Source: DASQEH01 sp038239485 | GTDB taxonomy: Bacteria > Actinomycetota > Actinomycetes > Propionibacteriales > Nocardioidaceae | Length of the DNA: 64,000 nt | Direction: 5' to 3' | Assembly: GCA_038239485.1 (NCBI GenBank) | Contig: JBBSET010000001.1 | Coordinates: 48,302 to 112,301, forward strand | Part shown: positions 1 through 10,292 of the stretch, in pieces | How positions within the stretch are numbered: the stretch's first letter is position 1 | Layout of the letters: each line of letters opens with the position of its first letter | Made by a program: the position numbers and the translations under genes | Notes under the pieces: generated by a model | What the model was told of the DNA's origin: nothing | What the model saw: only the letters and a program-made list of their open reading frames with translations | Databases searched by the model: none

Positions 1-906
1 GCAGATCACCCGGTTGCGGCGGGCGATCCCCGTCAGCCTGCTCGCCATGTTGACCGGCGACCCGAACACATCCCCGAGACGCATGACGACGGGTCCGGTT
101 GCGATCCCGACATGGACGTCGGGCATGTCGGGGTCACCGCCGATGCGATCCACGATGTCGCTCGCGATGTCGATCCCCGACTTGGGGCCGCCGGCGATGA
201 AGAGCACCGAGTCACCCAGCGTCTTGATCACCCGGCCGCCACCGGCGGTCACCAGGTCGGCGCAGGCGGACTCGAAGTCCTCGACCAGCCCCGCGAGCCG
301 GGCGCCGTCGATACCGTTCGCGACCTGCGTGAAGCTGACGAGGTCGGCGAACCCCACCGTCACGACCAAGGTATGCAGGTCGGAGTCCTCGGCGCCCAGC
401 GCCTCGATCCGGCCGACCGCGGCCGCGAGGTGCCGTCGCCAGGCATACAGCAGCAGCTCCTCGAAGGACGGCTCGACGGCCCGCAGCACGGCCAGCCCGG
501 TCTCCAGCCTCGAGCCCGTACCACGGCCGGTCTGCTCGAGGTCCTCGATGTACTCGCTCAGCGTCGCGACCTGCCAGTCGGCGAGGCGGGCCATCGTGTG
601 CCCGACCGCTCGGGTGAGCTTGATCGCGGTGTCGGAGTCGAGCTGCTTGTCGTCCACCAGTGCGGTCAGCAGCTGGATCGCCTTCGTGTCGGCGTCGGTG
701 AACGCCTTCGCCCCGCGAGCGTCGGGGAAGCCGAGCGCCCGCCACAGCCGCCTGGCCATGTCGAGCGACACCTGGCCGTCCGCCACGATGTCGTCGACCG
801 TCAGGTCGGGCTTTCCGCCGAGGATCTCCCGCTCGAGATCCTGTCGGGTCGGCGCCTTGCGGTCCGGCCCGGGGGTTGGCGACGTCGGTTGGTCCAGAGG
901 CGCCAC
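1..906 (-). CDS. Class III adenylate/guanylate cyclase, Rv1264-like (3' end outside window)
   Basis: Makes cyclic AMP (or cGMP) from the nucleoside triphosphate. Reading the minus strand from the GTG at 906 gives an open frame to the window edge. The first about 150 residues resemble the regulatory domain of Rv1264-type cyclases. The catalytic domain shows the first metal-binding Asp (VGFADLVSFT), the substrate Lys and second metal Asp (VIKTLGDSVLF), and the Asn/Arg transition-state motif (NMASRLT), so it looks active. The GTG overlaps the stop of the upstream PH-domain gene by one base, so the two are probably co-translated. The C-terminus is missing only because the window ends. In Rv1264 the N-terminal domain is an autoinhibitory pH sensor; the same role here is inference. 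Confidence 0.85.
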   Translation of the reverse strand, partial: MAPLDQPTSPTPGPDRKAPTRQDLEREILGGKPDLTVDDIVADGQVSLDMARRLWRALGFPDARGAKAFTDADTKAIQLLTALVDDKQLDSDTAIKLTRAVGHTMARLADWQVATLSEYIEDLEQTGRGTGSRLETGLAVLRAVEPSFEELLLYAWRRHLAAAVGRIEALGAEDSDLHTLVVTVGFADLVSFTQVANGIDGARLAGLVEDFESACADLVTAGGGRVIKTLGDSVLFIAGGPKSGIDIASDIVDRIGGDPDMPDVHVGIATGPVVMRLGDVFGSPVNMASRLTGIARRNRVIC

Positions 907-1445
907 TAGCGGTGCGGCTCGCGGGTATGGGGCGTGGTCCCGTCGTCGTCGCGGCCGTCGTCGGCGCCGAAGAGAAGCTTCGTGATCTCGAGCTGGAGGC
1001 TCTCGACGTGGGGCACGTCGGGGAGGACCGAGCGGCCCTCCTCGCTGGCGTCGGAGATGATCAGCGTGCCGCAGCCGAGCATCCGGTCGAGCACTCCCCG
1101 CTCGTACTTGACGTCGTTGATGCGGTGCAGCGGGATGTCACGGCCTCGTCTGGTGAAGACGCCGGAGCGGTTGATCAGCCGCCGGTTCGTGACCGTGTAG
1201 GAGGCGGTCAGCCAGACGAAGAACGGGCGGACGCTGAGGTAGGCGATCGCGACGAGGGCGATCACGATCACGACCCAGACCAGCACGTGGTGGGAGCTGC
1301 CGGCGGGCAGCACGGCGAGCAGGAAGCCTGCCACCGCACAGGTGACGATCAGCGCGACAACGGGGAGGACCAGGGCTTTCCAGTGGGTGCGCGTCGAGAT
1401 GATGACGTGCTCGCCCTCGCCGAGGAGCTTCGGCGAGATGGCCAT
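906..1445 (-). CDS. PH domain-containing membrane protein (bPH_2 type)
   Basis: A 179-residue protein with two hydrophobic segments (about residues 24-45 and 53-75) followed by a bacterial PH domain (about 75-160) with the YTVTNRRL...RGRDIPLHRINDV pattern typical of YdbS/YdbT-like proteins. It should sit in the cytoplasmic membrane with the PH domain inside. From memory it corresponds to Rv3278c, which also lies next to birA in M. tuberculosis. Its precise function is unknown. A good ribosome-binding site (aggttcc reading downstream to ATG is weak, but the ATG at 1445 begins a natural N-terminus) and the one-base overlap with the cyclase suggest an operon. Confidence 0.8.
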   Translation of the reverse strand: MAISPKLLGEGEHVIISTRTHWKALVLPVVALIVTCAVAGFLLAVLPAGSSHHVLVWVVIVIALVAIAYLSVRPFFVWLTASYTVTNRRLINRSGVFTRRGRDIPLHRINDVKYERGVLDRMLGCGTLIISDASEEGRSVLPDVPHVESLQLEITKLLFGADDGRDDDGTTPHTREPHR

Positions 1446-1525
1446 GGAACCTCCTGTTTGCGACGTCGCCGTGTCTCCGTGGTCCCCGGAGCGGACTGCT
1501 CGAGGTGGTGGTTACCTGAATCGTG

Positions 1526-2350
1526 TCACGTCATCGACCTCAGATGCAGCACATCTCCTGCTCCCAGCAGCTCGCGACCCGCGCCGGTGGTGAGCACCAG
1601 CCGGCCGGAGACATCGACGCCGACGGCATCGCCGACGATCTCCCTGTCGCCGGGCAGCAGCGCCCGGACCTTCCTCCCGATGGTGCTGCAGGCCTGCACG
1701 TATGCGGCGAGCAACCCGGTCTGAGGGTCTCCGCCGCAACGCTGCCAATCCCCCAACAGCCCCTCCAGCGTCCGAAGCACGGCTCGAGCCAGCACCGACC
1801 GGTCCGTGCTGCGGGCACCCTCGAGGGCGAGTGACGTCGCGGTGGCGACGGGCAGCTCGTCACCACGAAGCGTGACGTTCAGGCCGATGCCGATCACCGC
1901 GGCAGCGGGGTACGGGGGTGTCTCCACCCGCTCGACCAGAATCCCGGCGACCTTGCGCTCGCCGACCAGCACGTCATTGGGCCACTTGAGCTCGGCCTCC
2001 ACCCCGGCCGCCTCGCGAAGTGCGGCGGCGACAGCCAGGCCGGTGAGCAGGGCGATCCACGGCCAGCGGGCCACCGGGACGTCGTACGGCCGCACCAGAA
2101 CCGACATGGTCAGTCCCGACCTCGGCGGCGCGGTCCAGGTCCGGTCGAGGCGCCCGCGACCGGCACTCTGGTGCTCCGCGATGAGCACGAACCCCGACCG
2201 CGGGTCGGTACGAGCACGCTCCGCGAGAACCGCGTTCGTCGATGCTGCCTCAGCGACGATCTCCAGCTCCGACCACAGCGACCCCGGCGTCACCAGGGCC
2301 CGGCGCAACTGGTCGCCGGCCAGTGGCGGACGCTCCAGATCGTCGTACAT
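1526..2350 (-). CDS. birA: Biotin--[acetyl-CoA-carboxylase] ligase
   Basis: Activates biotin as biotinyl-AMP and transfers it to the carboxyl carrier lysines of biotin enzymes; the likely targets in this window are AccA3 (16357-18129) and pyruvate carboxylase (18165-21548). The 274-residue protein has the GRGRLDRTW biotin/ATP loop, the LKWPNDVLV core and KVAGILVE. There is no N-terminal helix-turn-helix, so it is the monofunctional form and not a repressor. The longer open frame continuing upstream is antisense to accD5 and is not coding; the ATG at 2350 fits family length and leaves 33 bp to the divergent accD5. Shares a divergent promoter with accD5. Confidence 0.93.
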   Translation of the reverse strand: MYDDLERPPLAGDQLRRALVTPGSLWSELEIVAEAASTNAVLAERARTDPRSGFVLIAEHQSAGRGRLDRTWTAPPRSGLTMSVLVRPYDVPVARWPWIALLTGLAVAAALREAAGVEAELKWPNDVLVGERKVAGILVERVETPPYPAAAVIGIGLNVTLRGDELPVATATSLALEGARSTDRSVLARAVLRTLEGLLGDWQRCGGDPQTGLLAAYVQACSTIGRKVRALLPGDREIVGDAVGVDVSGRLVLTTGAGRELLGAGDVLHLRSMT

Positions 2351-2366
2351 CGAGGCCACACCTGCC

Positions 2367-2376
2367 ACGCTACGCT
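2367..2376. promoter_or_regulatory. Shared symmetrical -10 element, birA/accD5
   Basis: The sequence acgctacgct contains TACGCT (2371-2376) reading right, seven bases before the accD5 GTG, and TAGCGT (complement of 2367-2372) reading left towards birA. The two hexamers share the central TA. The rightward message would be leaderless. This is seen in sequence; promoter activity is inferred from the TANNNT consensus of actinobacterial housekeeping sigma factors. Confidence 0.6.
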
Positions 2377-2383
2377 GCCCAAC

Positions 2384-3954
<1,571 letters not shown>

Positions 3955-3958
<4 letters not shown>

Positions 3959-4182
3959 GCAGCGCCGACCCCCCGCCGACACCGTTCGTGTCAGTCACCA
4001 GCGGCGACCCGACCTCCGCGGAGCTCGCCGCGCTGGTGACCGTCATCGCCGTGCGGCTGGCTGCCGCAGACGGCACGCCGCCGGTCGCTCGGCGCTCGCA
4101 GTGGGGTGCCCACACCCGCAAGCTGCGTGGGATCCACCGCCATGGTCCGGGTGCGTGGCGGGCCAGCGGCCGGCCGAGGTGA
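3955..4182 (+). CDS. accE: Acyl-CoA carboxylase epsilon subunit
   Basis: A 75-residue protein that stabilises the alpha-beta acyl-CoA carboxylase complex in actinobacteria. It has the family's layout: a disordered N-terminus, a central helix (PTSAELAALVTVIAVRLAA) and a basic tail with the conserved W (SQWGAH). It overlaps the accD5 stop by four bases (ATGA), implying translational coupling. Family members are short and poorly conserved, so identification rests on position and the helix pattern together. Confidence 0.82.
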
Positions 4183-4231
4183 GTCCAGCCCGGCGTTGAT
4201 CGGGTCGCGACAGCCTGGCAAGGTATGACTC

Positions 4232-4420
4232 ATGCGCCTCAAAGTCCTGCTGCCTGACGGCACCCTCAAGAAGTATCCCAACGAGTCTCGCCGCAACATC
4301 ACCGATGGGAAGCTGAGCATCCGCGACACGTCGGGCAAGGAGCTGGATAGCTTCGCCAAGGGTGCCTGGACCGCCGTCGGGCGGATGAGGCTCGCCACCG
4401 AGTCGTCCGACGAGGACTGA
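4232..4420 (+). CDS. Small conserved-type hypothetical protein (62 aa)
   Basis: Not recognised. The 62-residue product (MRLKVLLPDGTLKKYPNESR... start) has alternating hydrophobic/polar residues suggesting a small beta-rich fold, a basic middle and an acidic SSDED tail, and no signal peptide or membrane segment. It stands 49 bp after accE in the same direction. Codon third positions are strongly G/C like its neighbours, supporting real coding. It could belong to the accD5-accE transcript; no function is proposed. Confidence 0.6.
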   Translation: MRLKVLLPDGTLKKYPNESRRNITDGKLSIRDTSGKELDSFAKGAWTAVGRMRLATESSDED

Positions 4421-4459
4421 GCCGAGCTACCTTCCCGGCTGCGGGCGGCGGCTCTCGCG

Positions 4460-5257
4460 TCAAGCGGTGCCGAAGCCACCGTTGTCGTACAGCACTTGTC
4501 CGTTGAGCCAGGATCCCTGGTCCGACAGCAGGAAGCGCACGAGGCAGGCAGTGTCCTCAGCGGTTCCCAGTCGGCCGGCTGGGGTCTGGGCGACACCCAG
4601 CGTGCGGATCTCGTCGGTCATCCACCCGGTGTCGATCGGTCCCGGGTTGATGACGTTCGCGCGCACCCCGCGGTCGGCCAGCTCGACCGCGGCTGCCACC
4701 ACGATGCGGTCCAGAGCACCCTTGCTGGCGCCGTAAGGCGTGTTGTTGGCGGTGTGGTCACTGGTGAGCGCGATGATCCGGCCGCGCACCTCACCGGCCG
4801 GCGCCGGACCATCGGGAAGCTGCTCGGCGAACGCCTTGACGAGCAGCCAGGTGGCGCGGGCGTTCACGTCGAAGTGTCGATCCCAGCTCTCGACCGATGT
4901 CGACAAGATCGTGCTGTCGACGGACTCGCAGTGCGACATCACCAAAGCGCTGAGCGGACCCAGCTGATCGGCCGCGGAGGCGATGACGCGCTCAGGTACC
5001 TCCGCGTCCGCCAGGTCGCCAGGCAGCAGCACCACCCGGCTCCCGAGTGCGCGGCACTCCTGCGCGACCGTCTCGGGATCCTGCGGCAGACGCTCGTGCC
5101 CGAGCCGGTCGTCGTACGGTGACCAGTAGCCCAGCGCCAGGTCCCAGCCGTCGGTGGCAAGGCCGACTGCCAGACCCGCACCGATCGAGCGGCGGCGGCC
5201 GACACCGGTCACCAGGGCAACGCGCGACGAGGAGGACATCACCCGACTGTCGCTCAC
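4460..5257 (-). CDS. SDR-family oxidoreductase
   Basis: A 265-residue short-chain dehydrogenase/reductase. It has a slightly unusual N-terminal nucleotide-binding motif (VTGVGRRRSIGAGLA, as in enoyl-ACP-reductase-like and atypical SDRs), and a YGASKGAL active-site Tyr-x3-Lys at about residue 173. The expected active-site Ser is in ALTSD. C-terminal VNGQVLYDNGG is typical of FabG-like enzymes. The start may be the GTG at 5257 or the ATG 18 bases later (MSSSS). The gene runs against the neighbouring accE side and diverges from the DUF885 gene. Substrate cannot be told. Confidence 0.82.
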   Translation of the reverse strand: MSDSRVMSSSSRVALVTGVGRRRSIGAGLAVGLATDGWDLALGYWSPYDDRLGHERLPQDPETVAQECRALGSRVVLLPGDLADAEVPERVIASAADQLGPLSALVMSHCESVDSTILSTSVESWDRHFDVNARATWLLVKAFAEQLPDGPAPAGEVRGRIIALTSDHTANNTPYGASKGALDRIVVAAAVELADRGVRANVINPGPIDTGWMTDEIRTLGVAQTPAGRLGTAEDTACLVRFLLSDQGSWLNGQVLYDNGGFGTA

Positions 5258-5306
5258 CGGGGTCGGCGGCGCCAGTCGGCGGGCCGCAGGTGCCGGCCGG
5301 CCCGGA

Positions 5307-5312
5307 TAGAGT
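5307..5312 (+). promoter_or_regulatory. Leaderless -10 hexamer (TAGAGT) for the DUF885 gene
   Basis: TAGAGT lies six bases before the GTG at 5319, placing the likely transcription start at the start codon itself. This supports GTG 5319 over the ATG at 5322. Confidence 0.5.
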
Positions 5313-5318
5313 CGCTGC

Positions 5319-7052
5319 GTGATGGATACCTCTCAGCCCGATACCCCCTCGGGCGGCGGCGCTGGTCGTGGACACCATCATCGCCCGGTCGACGCTGTCG
5401 CCGACCGATTCGTCACCGAGTACGTCACGCTCGACCCGATCGCCGCGACATACCTGGGCATCGCCGGGCACGACTCGGAGCTGCCCGACCTGTCCGTCGA
5501 GGGCTACCAGGCCCGCGAGGCGCTGATCCGTCAGGCCCTTCGGCGCATGCAGGCGGCGGAGCCGACCGACGAACGCGAGCGCACCGCGAAGGTCTCGTTC
5601 GTCGAGCGCATGGAGGTCTCCCTCGACCAGTACGCCGCGATGACCCCGCAGTCGCAGGTCAGCGTCATCACCAGTGAGCTGCACAACCTGCGGTCGGTGT
5701 TCGACCTGATGAGCACCGACGGCGAGCAGGCCTGGACGGCCGTCAACGACAGGCTCGCCCTGATACCGTCCGCGCTCGCCGCCTACGCCGACACGTTGAC
5801 CCGCTGCGCCGACTCCGGACACGTGTCGGCGAAGCGTCAGCTCGCGGCCGTCGCCAAGCAGGTCCGCACATGGACCGGAGCCGAAGGTGAGAGCGGCGCC
5901 TTCTTCGAACACCTCGTCTCATCCGCCGATGCCGGCGACACGCTGAGGGCGGAGCTCAGCACCAACGCCGTCCTCGCCAGCGCGGCCTACGCAGACTTCG
6001 GCTCGTTCCTCCAGCGCGAGCTGCTGCCGCGCGGCCGGGACCGCGACGGCGTCGGCCGCGAGCAGTACCTGCCTGAGTCCCGCTCGTTCCTCGGCGCCAC
6101 GATCGACCTCGACGAGACATATGCCTGGGGCTGGGCCGAGCTCGAGCGCATCGAGGACGAGATGGCTCTGGTATCCGCACGGATCGTCGACGGTGGCGGT
6201 GTCCGCGAGGCCGTCGCGGCCCTCAACGCCGACCCGACCCGCGTCATCTCCGGCAAGGAGAGCTTCCGCTCCTGGATGCAGGACCTGGCCGACGAGACGA
6301 TCGAGCAGCTCTCCGGTGTCCACTTCGACATCCCGGAGCCGGTCCGGCGGATCGAGTGCTGCCTCGCGCCGACCAGTGACGGCGGCATCTACTACACCGG
6401 GCCGAGCGAGGACTGGACCAGACCAGGCCGGATGTGGTGGGCGGTGCCGGAGGGGATCGACACCTTCTCGACCTGGCAGGAGGTCACCACGGTCTATCAC
6501 GAGGGCGTTCCCGGTCATCACCTGCAGGTCGGCCAGACCGCCTACCGCAGCGAGCTGCTCAACCGGTGGCAGCGGACGATGTGCTGGGTCTCCGGTCATG
6601 GCGAGGGCTGGGCCCTGTACGCCGAGCGGCTGATGGACGACCTGGGCTACCTGGAGGACCCTGGTCACAAGCTCGGGATGCTCGACGGCCAGAGCCTGCG
6701 GGCGGCCCGGGTGGTCATCGACATCGGGATGCACCTGGAGCTGGAGATCCCGCCGGACAACCCTTTCGGGTTCGCCCCCGGCCAGACCTGGACCGCCGAC
6801 CTCGGCCTGGAGTTCCTGCGCCAGCACTGCCGGCTCGAGGATGCCGTCATCCGCTTCGAGCACCTGCGGTACCTGGGCTGGCCCGGTCAGGCGCCGTCGT
6901 ACAAGGTCGGCGAGCGGATCTGGCTGCAGGCCCGCGACGAGGTGCGTGCCCGCAAGGGCAGCGCGTTCGACCTCAAGGCCTTCCATCGTGCGGCCCTCGA
7001 CCTCGGGTCGCTTGGCCTCGATCCGCTACGAGAGGCGCTAGGAAGGCTGTGA
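5319..7052 (+). CDS. DUF885 family putative zinc metallopeptidase
   Basis: A 577-residue soluble protein of the DUF885 family. The metal-binding signature HEGVPGHH lies near residue 395 (VTTVYHEGVPGHHLQVGQ), followed by a conserved GHGEGWALYAERLMDDLG segment that holds the downstream glutamate. The fold is all-helical and M32/M2-like; peptidase activity is inferred from the motif and family, and the substrate is unknown. No signal peptide is evident, so it is probably cytoplasmic. Its stop overlaps the maf start (GTGA), so the two are coupled. Start: the GTG at 5319 is favoured by the -10 hexamer just upstream; ATG 5322 differs by one residue. Confidence 0.88.
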   Translation: MMDTSQPDTPSGGGAGRGHHHRPVDAVADRFVTEYVTLDPIAATYLGIAGHDSELPDLSVEGYQAREALIRQALRRMQAAEPTDERERTAKVSFVERMEVSLDQYAAMTPQSQVSVITSELHNLRSVFDLMSTDGEQAWTAVNDRLALIPSALAAYADTLTRCADSGHVSAKRQLAAVAKQVRTWTGAEGESGAFFEHLVSSADAGDTLRAELSTNAVLASAAYADFGSFLQRELLPRGRDRDGVGREQYLPESRSFLGATIDLDETYAWGWAELERIEDEMALVSARIVDGGGVREAVAALNADPTRVISGKESFRSWMQDLADETIEQLSGVHFDIPEPVRRIECCLAPTSDGGIYYTGPSEDWTRPGRMWWAVPEGIDTFSTWQEVTTVYHEGVPGHHLQVGQTAYRSELLNRWQRTMCWVSGHGEGWALYAERLMDDLGYLEDPGHKLGMLDGQSLRAARVVIDIGMHLELEIPPDNPFGFAPGQTWTADLGLEFLRQHCRLEDAVIRFEHLRYLGWPGQAPSYKVGERIWLQARDEVRARKGSAFDLKAFHRAALDLGSLGLDPLREALGRL

Positions 7053-7642
7053 GGGTGATCCTGGCGTCGGCGTCGCCGGCGCGGCTGGCGACGTTGCGCG
7101 CAGCCGGGCTCGCCCCGGAGGTCGTCGTCTCCGGCGTCGACGAGTCGGCAGTGACGGCGCCGACACCGGCGGCCCTGGCCGAGCGGCTGGCGACCGCCAA
7201 GGCACGTGCTGTGGCGCAGAGCGGCGTCGCGGAGGGTGCGCAGCTGGTGATCGGCTGCGACTCGGTCCTCGACCTGGACGGCGAAGCCCACGGCAAGCCC
7301 GGCAGCAAGCAGCAGGCCGCCAGTCGCTGGAGGGCGATGCGCGGCCGTCAGGGCGTCCTGGTGACCGGCCACTGCGTCATCCAGCCGTCGACGGGCCGGG
7401 AGGTCATCGCGACGGCCGCCACGACGGTCCACTTCGCCGAGGTGACCGACGCCGAGATCGACGCCTACGTCGCGACGGGCGAGCCGGAGAGCGTCGCGGG
7501 TGGCTTCACCATCGACGGCCTGGGCGGCGCGTTCGTCACCCGGATCGAGGGCGACCCGCACAATGTCGTGGGTATTTCCCTGCCTCTGCTGCGTGATCTT
7601 GTACACAGTCTCGGCACGGCGTGGACCGAGCTGTGGGTGTGA
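7049..7642 (+). CDS. maf: Maf family nucleotide pyrophosphatase
   Basis: Hydrolyses non-canonical or selected nucleoside triphosphates to monophosphates (house-cleaning). The 197-residue protein begins with the family signature ILASASPARLATLRAAG (Maf S-x-SPRR-like loop), has the GCDSVL catalytic acid region and the GKP segment, and ends with NVVGISLPLL. The GTG at 7049 overlaps the DUF885 stop, and its protein begins exactly at the family N-terminus. In M. tuberculosis maf also follows accD5-accE closely. Substrate (dTTP/UTP type or other) is not determined. Confidence 0.92.
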   Translation: MRVILASASPARLATLRAAGLAPEVVVSGVDESAVTAPTPAALAERLATAKARAVAQSGVAEGAQLVIGCDSVLDLDGEAHGKPGSKQQAASRWRAMRGRQGVLVTGHCVIQPSTGREVIATAATTVHFAEVTDAEIDAYVATGEPESVAGGFTIDGLGGAFVTRIEGDPHNVVGISLPLLRDLVHSLGTAWTELWV

Positions 7643-7734
7643 GCGCCTAACCTAAACATTTGCCGTGGACATGTGGGAACCGCCCTCGCCCGTGCGGACA
7701 CTAAGCGGTGTACGACGACATCGATGAGGGGAAG

Positions 7735-9396
7735 ATGACGACCAACAGCGACGACGGGCAGGTCCTACCGAAGCTCAGGGGATGGCGACCGTCGACCGAT
7801 GACAGCACAGCGGGTCTGTCCGGGGCAACGGTGACGAGCGGGTCGGACGACACGGCCTCCACCAGACGCGCAGGCGAGGGCTGGCACCCCGACCGCGGGA
7901 CAGCGCTCTTCGTCGCTGTCGCCGGGCTGCTCGCCGCCGCGGTCATGTACGTCATGCACGACGCCATCATCGACGACGGCTACATCAGCATGGTCTATGC
8001 CCGCACTCTTGCCGACCACTTCCAGTGGGGCATGCTGCCTGGAACACCCGCCAACACCGCGACATCGCCACTCAATGTGATGATCCTGGCGGCCATCACC
8101 GTGGTCGTTCGCGACCCGATGGTGGCGCTGTGGGTCGTCACCATCGTCAACGCGATGGTGCTGGCTCTGGGCCTCGCGCGACTCGGCGCCCAGTGGGGCG
8201 TGGGCCTGCGGTTCGCCTGGGTCGCCTTCTTCCTCCTCCTGCTCGACCCCGTGCTGGCGTCGAGCCTCGGCCTCGAGACGATGATGACGGTCACCTTGCT
8301 GGTCTGGCTGCTCTCGGCGGCCTGCGCCTTCAGCTGGAAGTCGTTCGGCTGGCTCGCGGGCATCGGTCTGGTGCTGCGTCCCGACATGGTCGTGATCATC
8401 GGGGTGGTCTGGCTGTTCGCCTTCGCGTTCCGCCGGGCGAACTGGCTGCGCACCACCTGGGGGATCGCCTGGCGGACGGCGCTCCTCGGCCTGCCGTGGT
8501 ACGTGTTCAGCTGGTTCTACTTCGGCTCGGCCATCCCCGACACCCTCGCGATCAAGCAGCAGCAGGGCTGGGGCGACTATGCCACCGGGCTGTGGCACCG
8601 CTACGGCACGCTGTACCACACCGCGACGCTCGGGGCGCTCCTGCTCGCAGGTCTCGGCGGCGTCGCACTCCTCAGCCTCCCGGCCTTCGCGGCTTCGCGG
8701 TACAAGGTGGTGCTGCTGTCGGTGGCCAGCGCCGGTATCGCGGGTCTCGCCTACTACGGCGTCTACGCCGAGATACACGTCCCGCCCTACCCGTGGTACT
8801 ACGGCATCCCGATCGCCGGCCTGTCGCTGTCGGGCGCCTGGCTCATCGCCGCGCTGGCCCAGCTGCCACTCGTCGCCGGCCGGACCCTCGCCAGCTCGGC
8901 GCTCGCCGCGGTGCTCTGTGTCGCTGTGCTCGGCGCCTCGCTCGTCGCCTGGGGGCACCATCTGTACCAGAGCACCCCGATGAAGACCGCACTGATCCAC
9001 GGCAACTGGGCGAGCCCGGAGCAGTACAAGCGGATCGGGCTGGACCTGGCCAAGCGGTTCCCGAACGACCCGGTGATCCGCAGCGCCGGCGAGTTCGGCA
9101 CGATCCTCTACTACTGCGACTGCAATATCATCGACCGCTTCGACAACCGGAGCCTGATCATGGACCGACTCATCAAACAGCGCAACAGCTCGTTGCCGAT
9201 GCGGATCAACTACCTGTGGTTCGACCGCTCGAAGTACCCCCAGGTTCGGCAGGACTTCCACCTGCTCTACAGCCCCCACCACACGACCGTGCCTCGTGAC
9301 TGGAACGTCCAGAGCCCCACCAAGGGCCCCGGCCACTACAGCGTCGTGAAGGGCCCCAAGACGTCCGACGTGACCGACGGTCTGACGCCCCCGTGA
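7735..9396 (+). CDS. Predicted GT-C membrane glycosyltransferase, AftB-like arabinofuranosyltransferase
   Basis: About 553 residues with roughly ten membrane segments after a cytoplasmic N-terminus of some 55 residues. An acidic pair (IIDDGYISMVYAR, near residue 80) follows the first membrane helix, as in GT-C enzymes that use lipid-phosphate sugar donors, and a soluble C-terminal part (about 430-553) follows the last helix. It overlaps ubiA by one base and heads the dprE operon; in M. tuberculosis aftB (Rv3805c) sits next to ubiA (Rv3806c). Transfer of arabinofuranose from decaprenyl-phosphoryl-arabinose is therefore inferred from fold plus context. The ATG at 7735 has the purine-rich gaggggaag just before it; a GTG at 7708 would add nine residues. 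Confidence 0.68.
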   Translation: MTTNSDDGQVLPKLRGWRPSTDDSTAGLSGATVTSGSDDTASTRRAGEGWHPDRGTALFVAVAGLLAAAVMYVMHDAIIDDGYISMVYARTLADHFQWGMLPGTPANTATSPLNVMILAAITVVVRDPMVALWVVTIVNAMVLALGLARLGAQWGVGLRFAWVAFFLLLLDPVLASSLGLETMMTVTLLVWLLSAACAFSWKSFGWLAGIGLVLRPDMVVIIGVVWLFAFAFRRANWLRTTWGIAWRTALLGLPWYVFSWFYFGSAIPDTLAIKQQQGWGDYATGLWHRYGTLYHTATLGALLLAGLGGVALLSLPAFAASRYKVVLLSVASAGIAGLAYYGVYAEIHVPPYPWYYGIPIAGLSLSGAWLIAALAQLPLVAGRTLASSALAAVLCVAVLGASLVAWGHHLYQSTPMKTALIHGNWASPEQYKRIGLDLAKRFPNDPVIRSAGEFGTILYYCDCNIIDRFDNRSLIMDRLIKQRNSSLPMRINYLWFDRSKYPQVRQDFHLLYSPHHTTVPRDWNVQSPTKGPGHYSVVKGPKTSDVTDGLTPP

Positions 9397-10292
9397 TGGT
9401 CACGACTGTCGCCCGGCCAACCTCGGCCACCCCTGTGTCACTGCTTCGAGCGATGCGGCCGCGCCAGTGGGTGAAGAACGTCCTCGTCGCGACCGCCCCG
9501 CTGGCAGCGGGCCGCCTCAACGAGCCGTCCGTACTCCTCGGCACGATCGCGGCGATCGCCTGTTTCTGCGCCGCGTCGAGCGCCGTGTACCTCTTCAACG
9601 ATGTCCGCGACGTCGACGCGGACCGCCTGCACCCGGTCAAGATGTACCGGCCGATCGCTGCCGGCCTGATCTCACCGCGGCTGGCGGTGGCCGCAGCCGG
9701 TGTCCTCGCGGTGGTCTCGCTGGTGGCCGCAGGGCTCATCAACCTTCGGTTCATGTCGATCATCGTCACCTACCTGGTGCTGCAGACGGCGTACCAGTTC
9801 GGGCTCAAGCACCAGCCTGTCCTCGACATCGCGGTCGTCGCCAGCGGCTTCCTGCTGCGTGCCGTCAGCGGTGGCCTGGCGACCAGCATCCCGCTGTCGG
9901 AGTGGTTCTTGATGGTCGCCGGGTTCGGCTCGCTGTTCATGATCGCCGGCAAGCGGTACTCCGAGCTGCTGCAGCTCGGCAGCGAGGTCGGCACCCGCAA
10001 GGCGCTTGAGGGCTACACCGAGACCTACCTGCGCTTCGTCTGGCACACCGCCGCGGCCGTCACGATGACGGGCTACTGCCTGTGGGCCTTCTCGCAGCCG
10101 TCCGGCGGCCACATCGCCTGGGAGGAGATCTCGATCGTCCCGTTCGTGCTCGCGATCATGCGCTACGCGATCGACGTCGACGCGGGCGAGGCGGGCGAGC
10201 CTGAGGACATCGTGCTCCGCGACCGTATCCTTCAGGTGCTGGGCCTGCTGTGGCTCGCTCTCGTCGCGCTAGGAGTGTTCAGTGGTGGCTGA
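9396..10292 (+). CDS. ubiA: Decaprenyl-phosphate phosphoribosyltransferase (DPPR synthase)
   Basis: Condenses phosphoribosyl pyrophosphate with decaprenyl phosphate, the first committed step to decaprenyl-phosphoryl-arabinose. The 298-residue membrane protein of the UbiA prenyltransferase superfamily has about nine membrane helices. It has the Mg-binding NDVRDVDADRLHPVK motif (near 65-80) followed by RPIAAG, and the second aspartate loop LKHQPVLDIAVVASGFLLRAVSGG. The ATG at 9396 overlaps the preceding stop (TGATG). The 3' end overlaps dprE1. Identification as Rv3806c-type rather than ubiquinone-type UbiA rests on the motif details and the dprE1-dprE2 neighbours. Confidence 0.9.
   Translation: MVTTVARPTSATPVSLLRAMRPRQWVKNVLVATAPLAAGRLNEPSVLLGTIAAIACFCAASSAVYLFNDVRDVDADRLHPVKMYRPIAAGLISPRLAVAAAGVLAVVSLVAAGLINLRFMSIIVTYLVLQTAYQFGLKHQPVLDIAVVASGFLLRAVSGGLATSIPLSEWFLMVAGFGSLFMIAGKRYSELLQLGSEVGTRKALEGYTETYLRFVWHTAAAVTMTGYCLWAFSQPSGGHIAWEEISIVPFVLAIMRYAIDVDAGEAGEPEDIVLRDRILQVLGLLWLALVALGVFSGG

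Noticed and set aside
9396..10292. 4-hydroxybenzoate polyprenyltransferase (ubiquinone/menaquinone pathway)
   Set aside because: The UbiA fold is shared, but the overlap with dprE1-dprE2 and the NDVRDVDADRxHP motif point to DPPR synthase.
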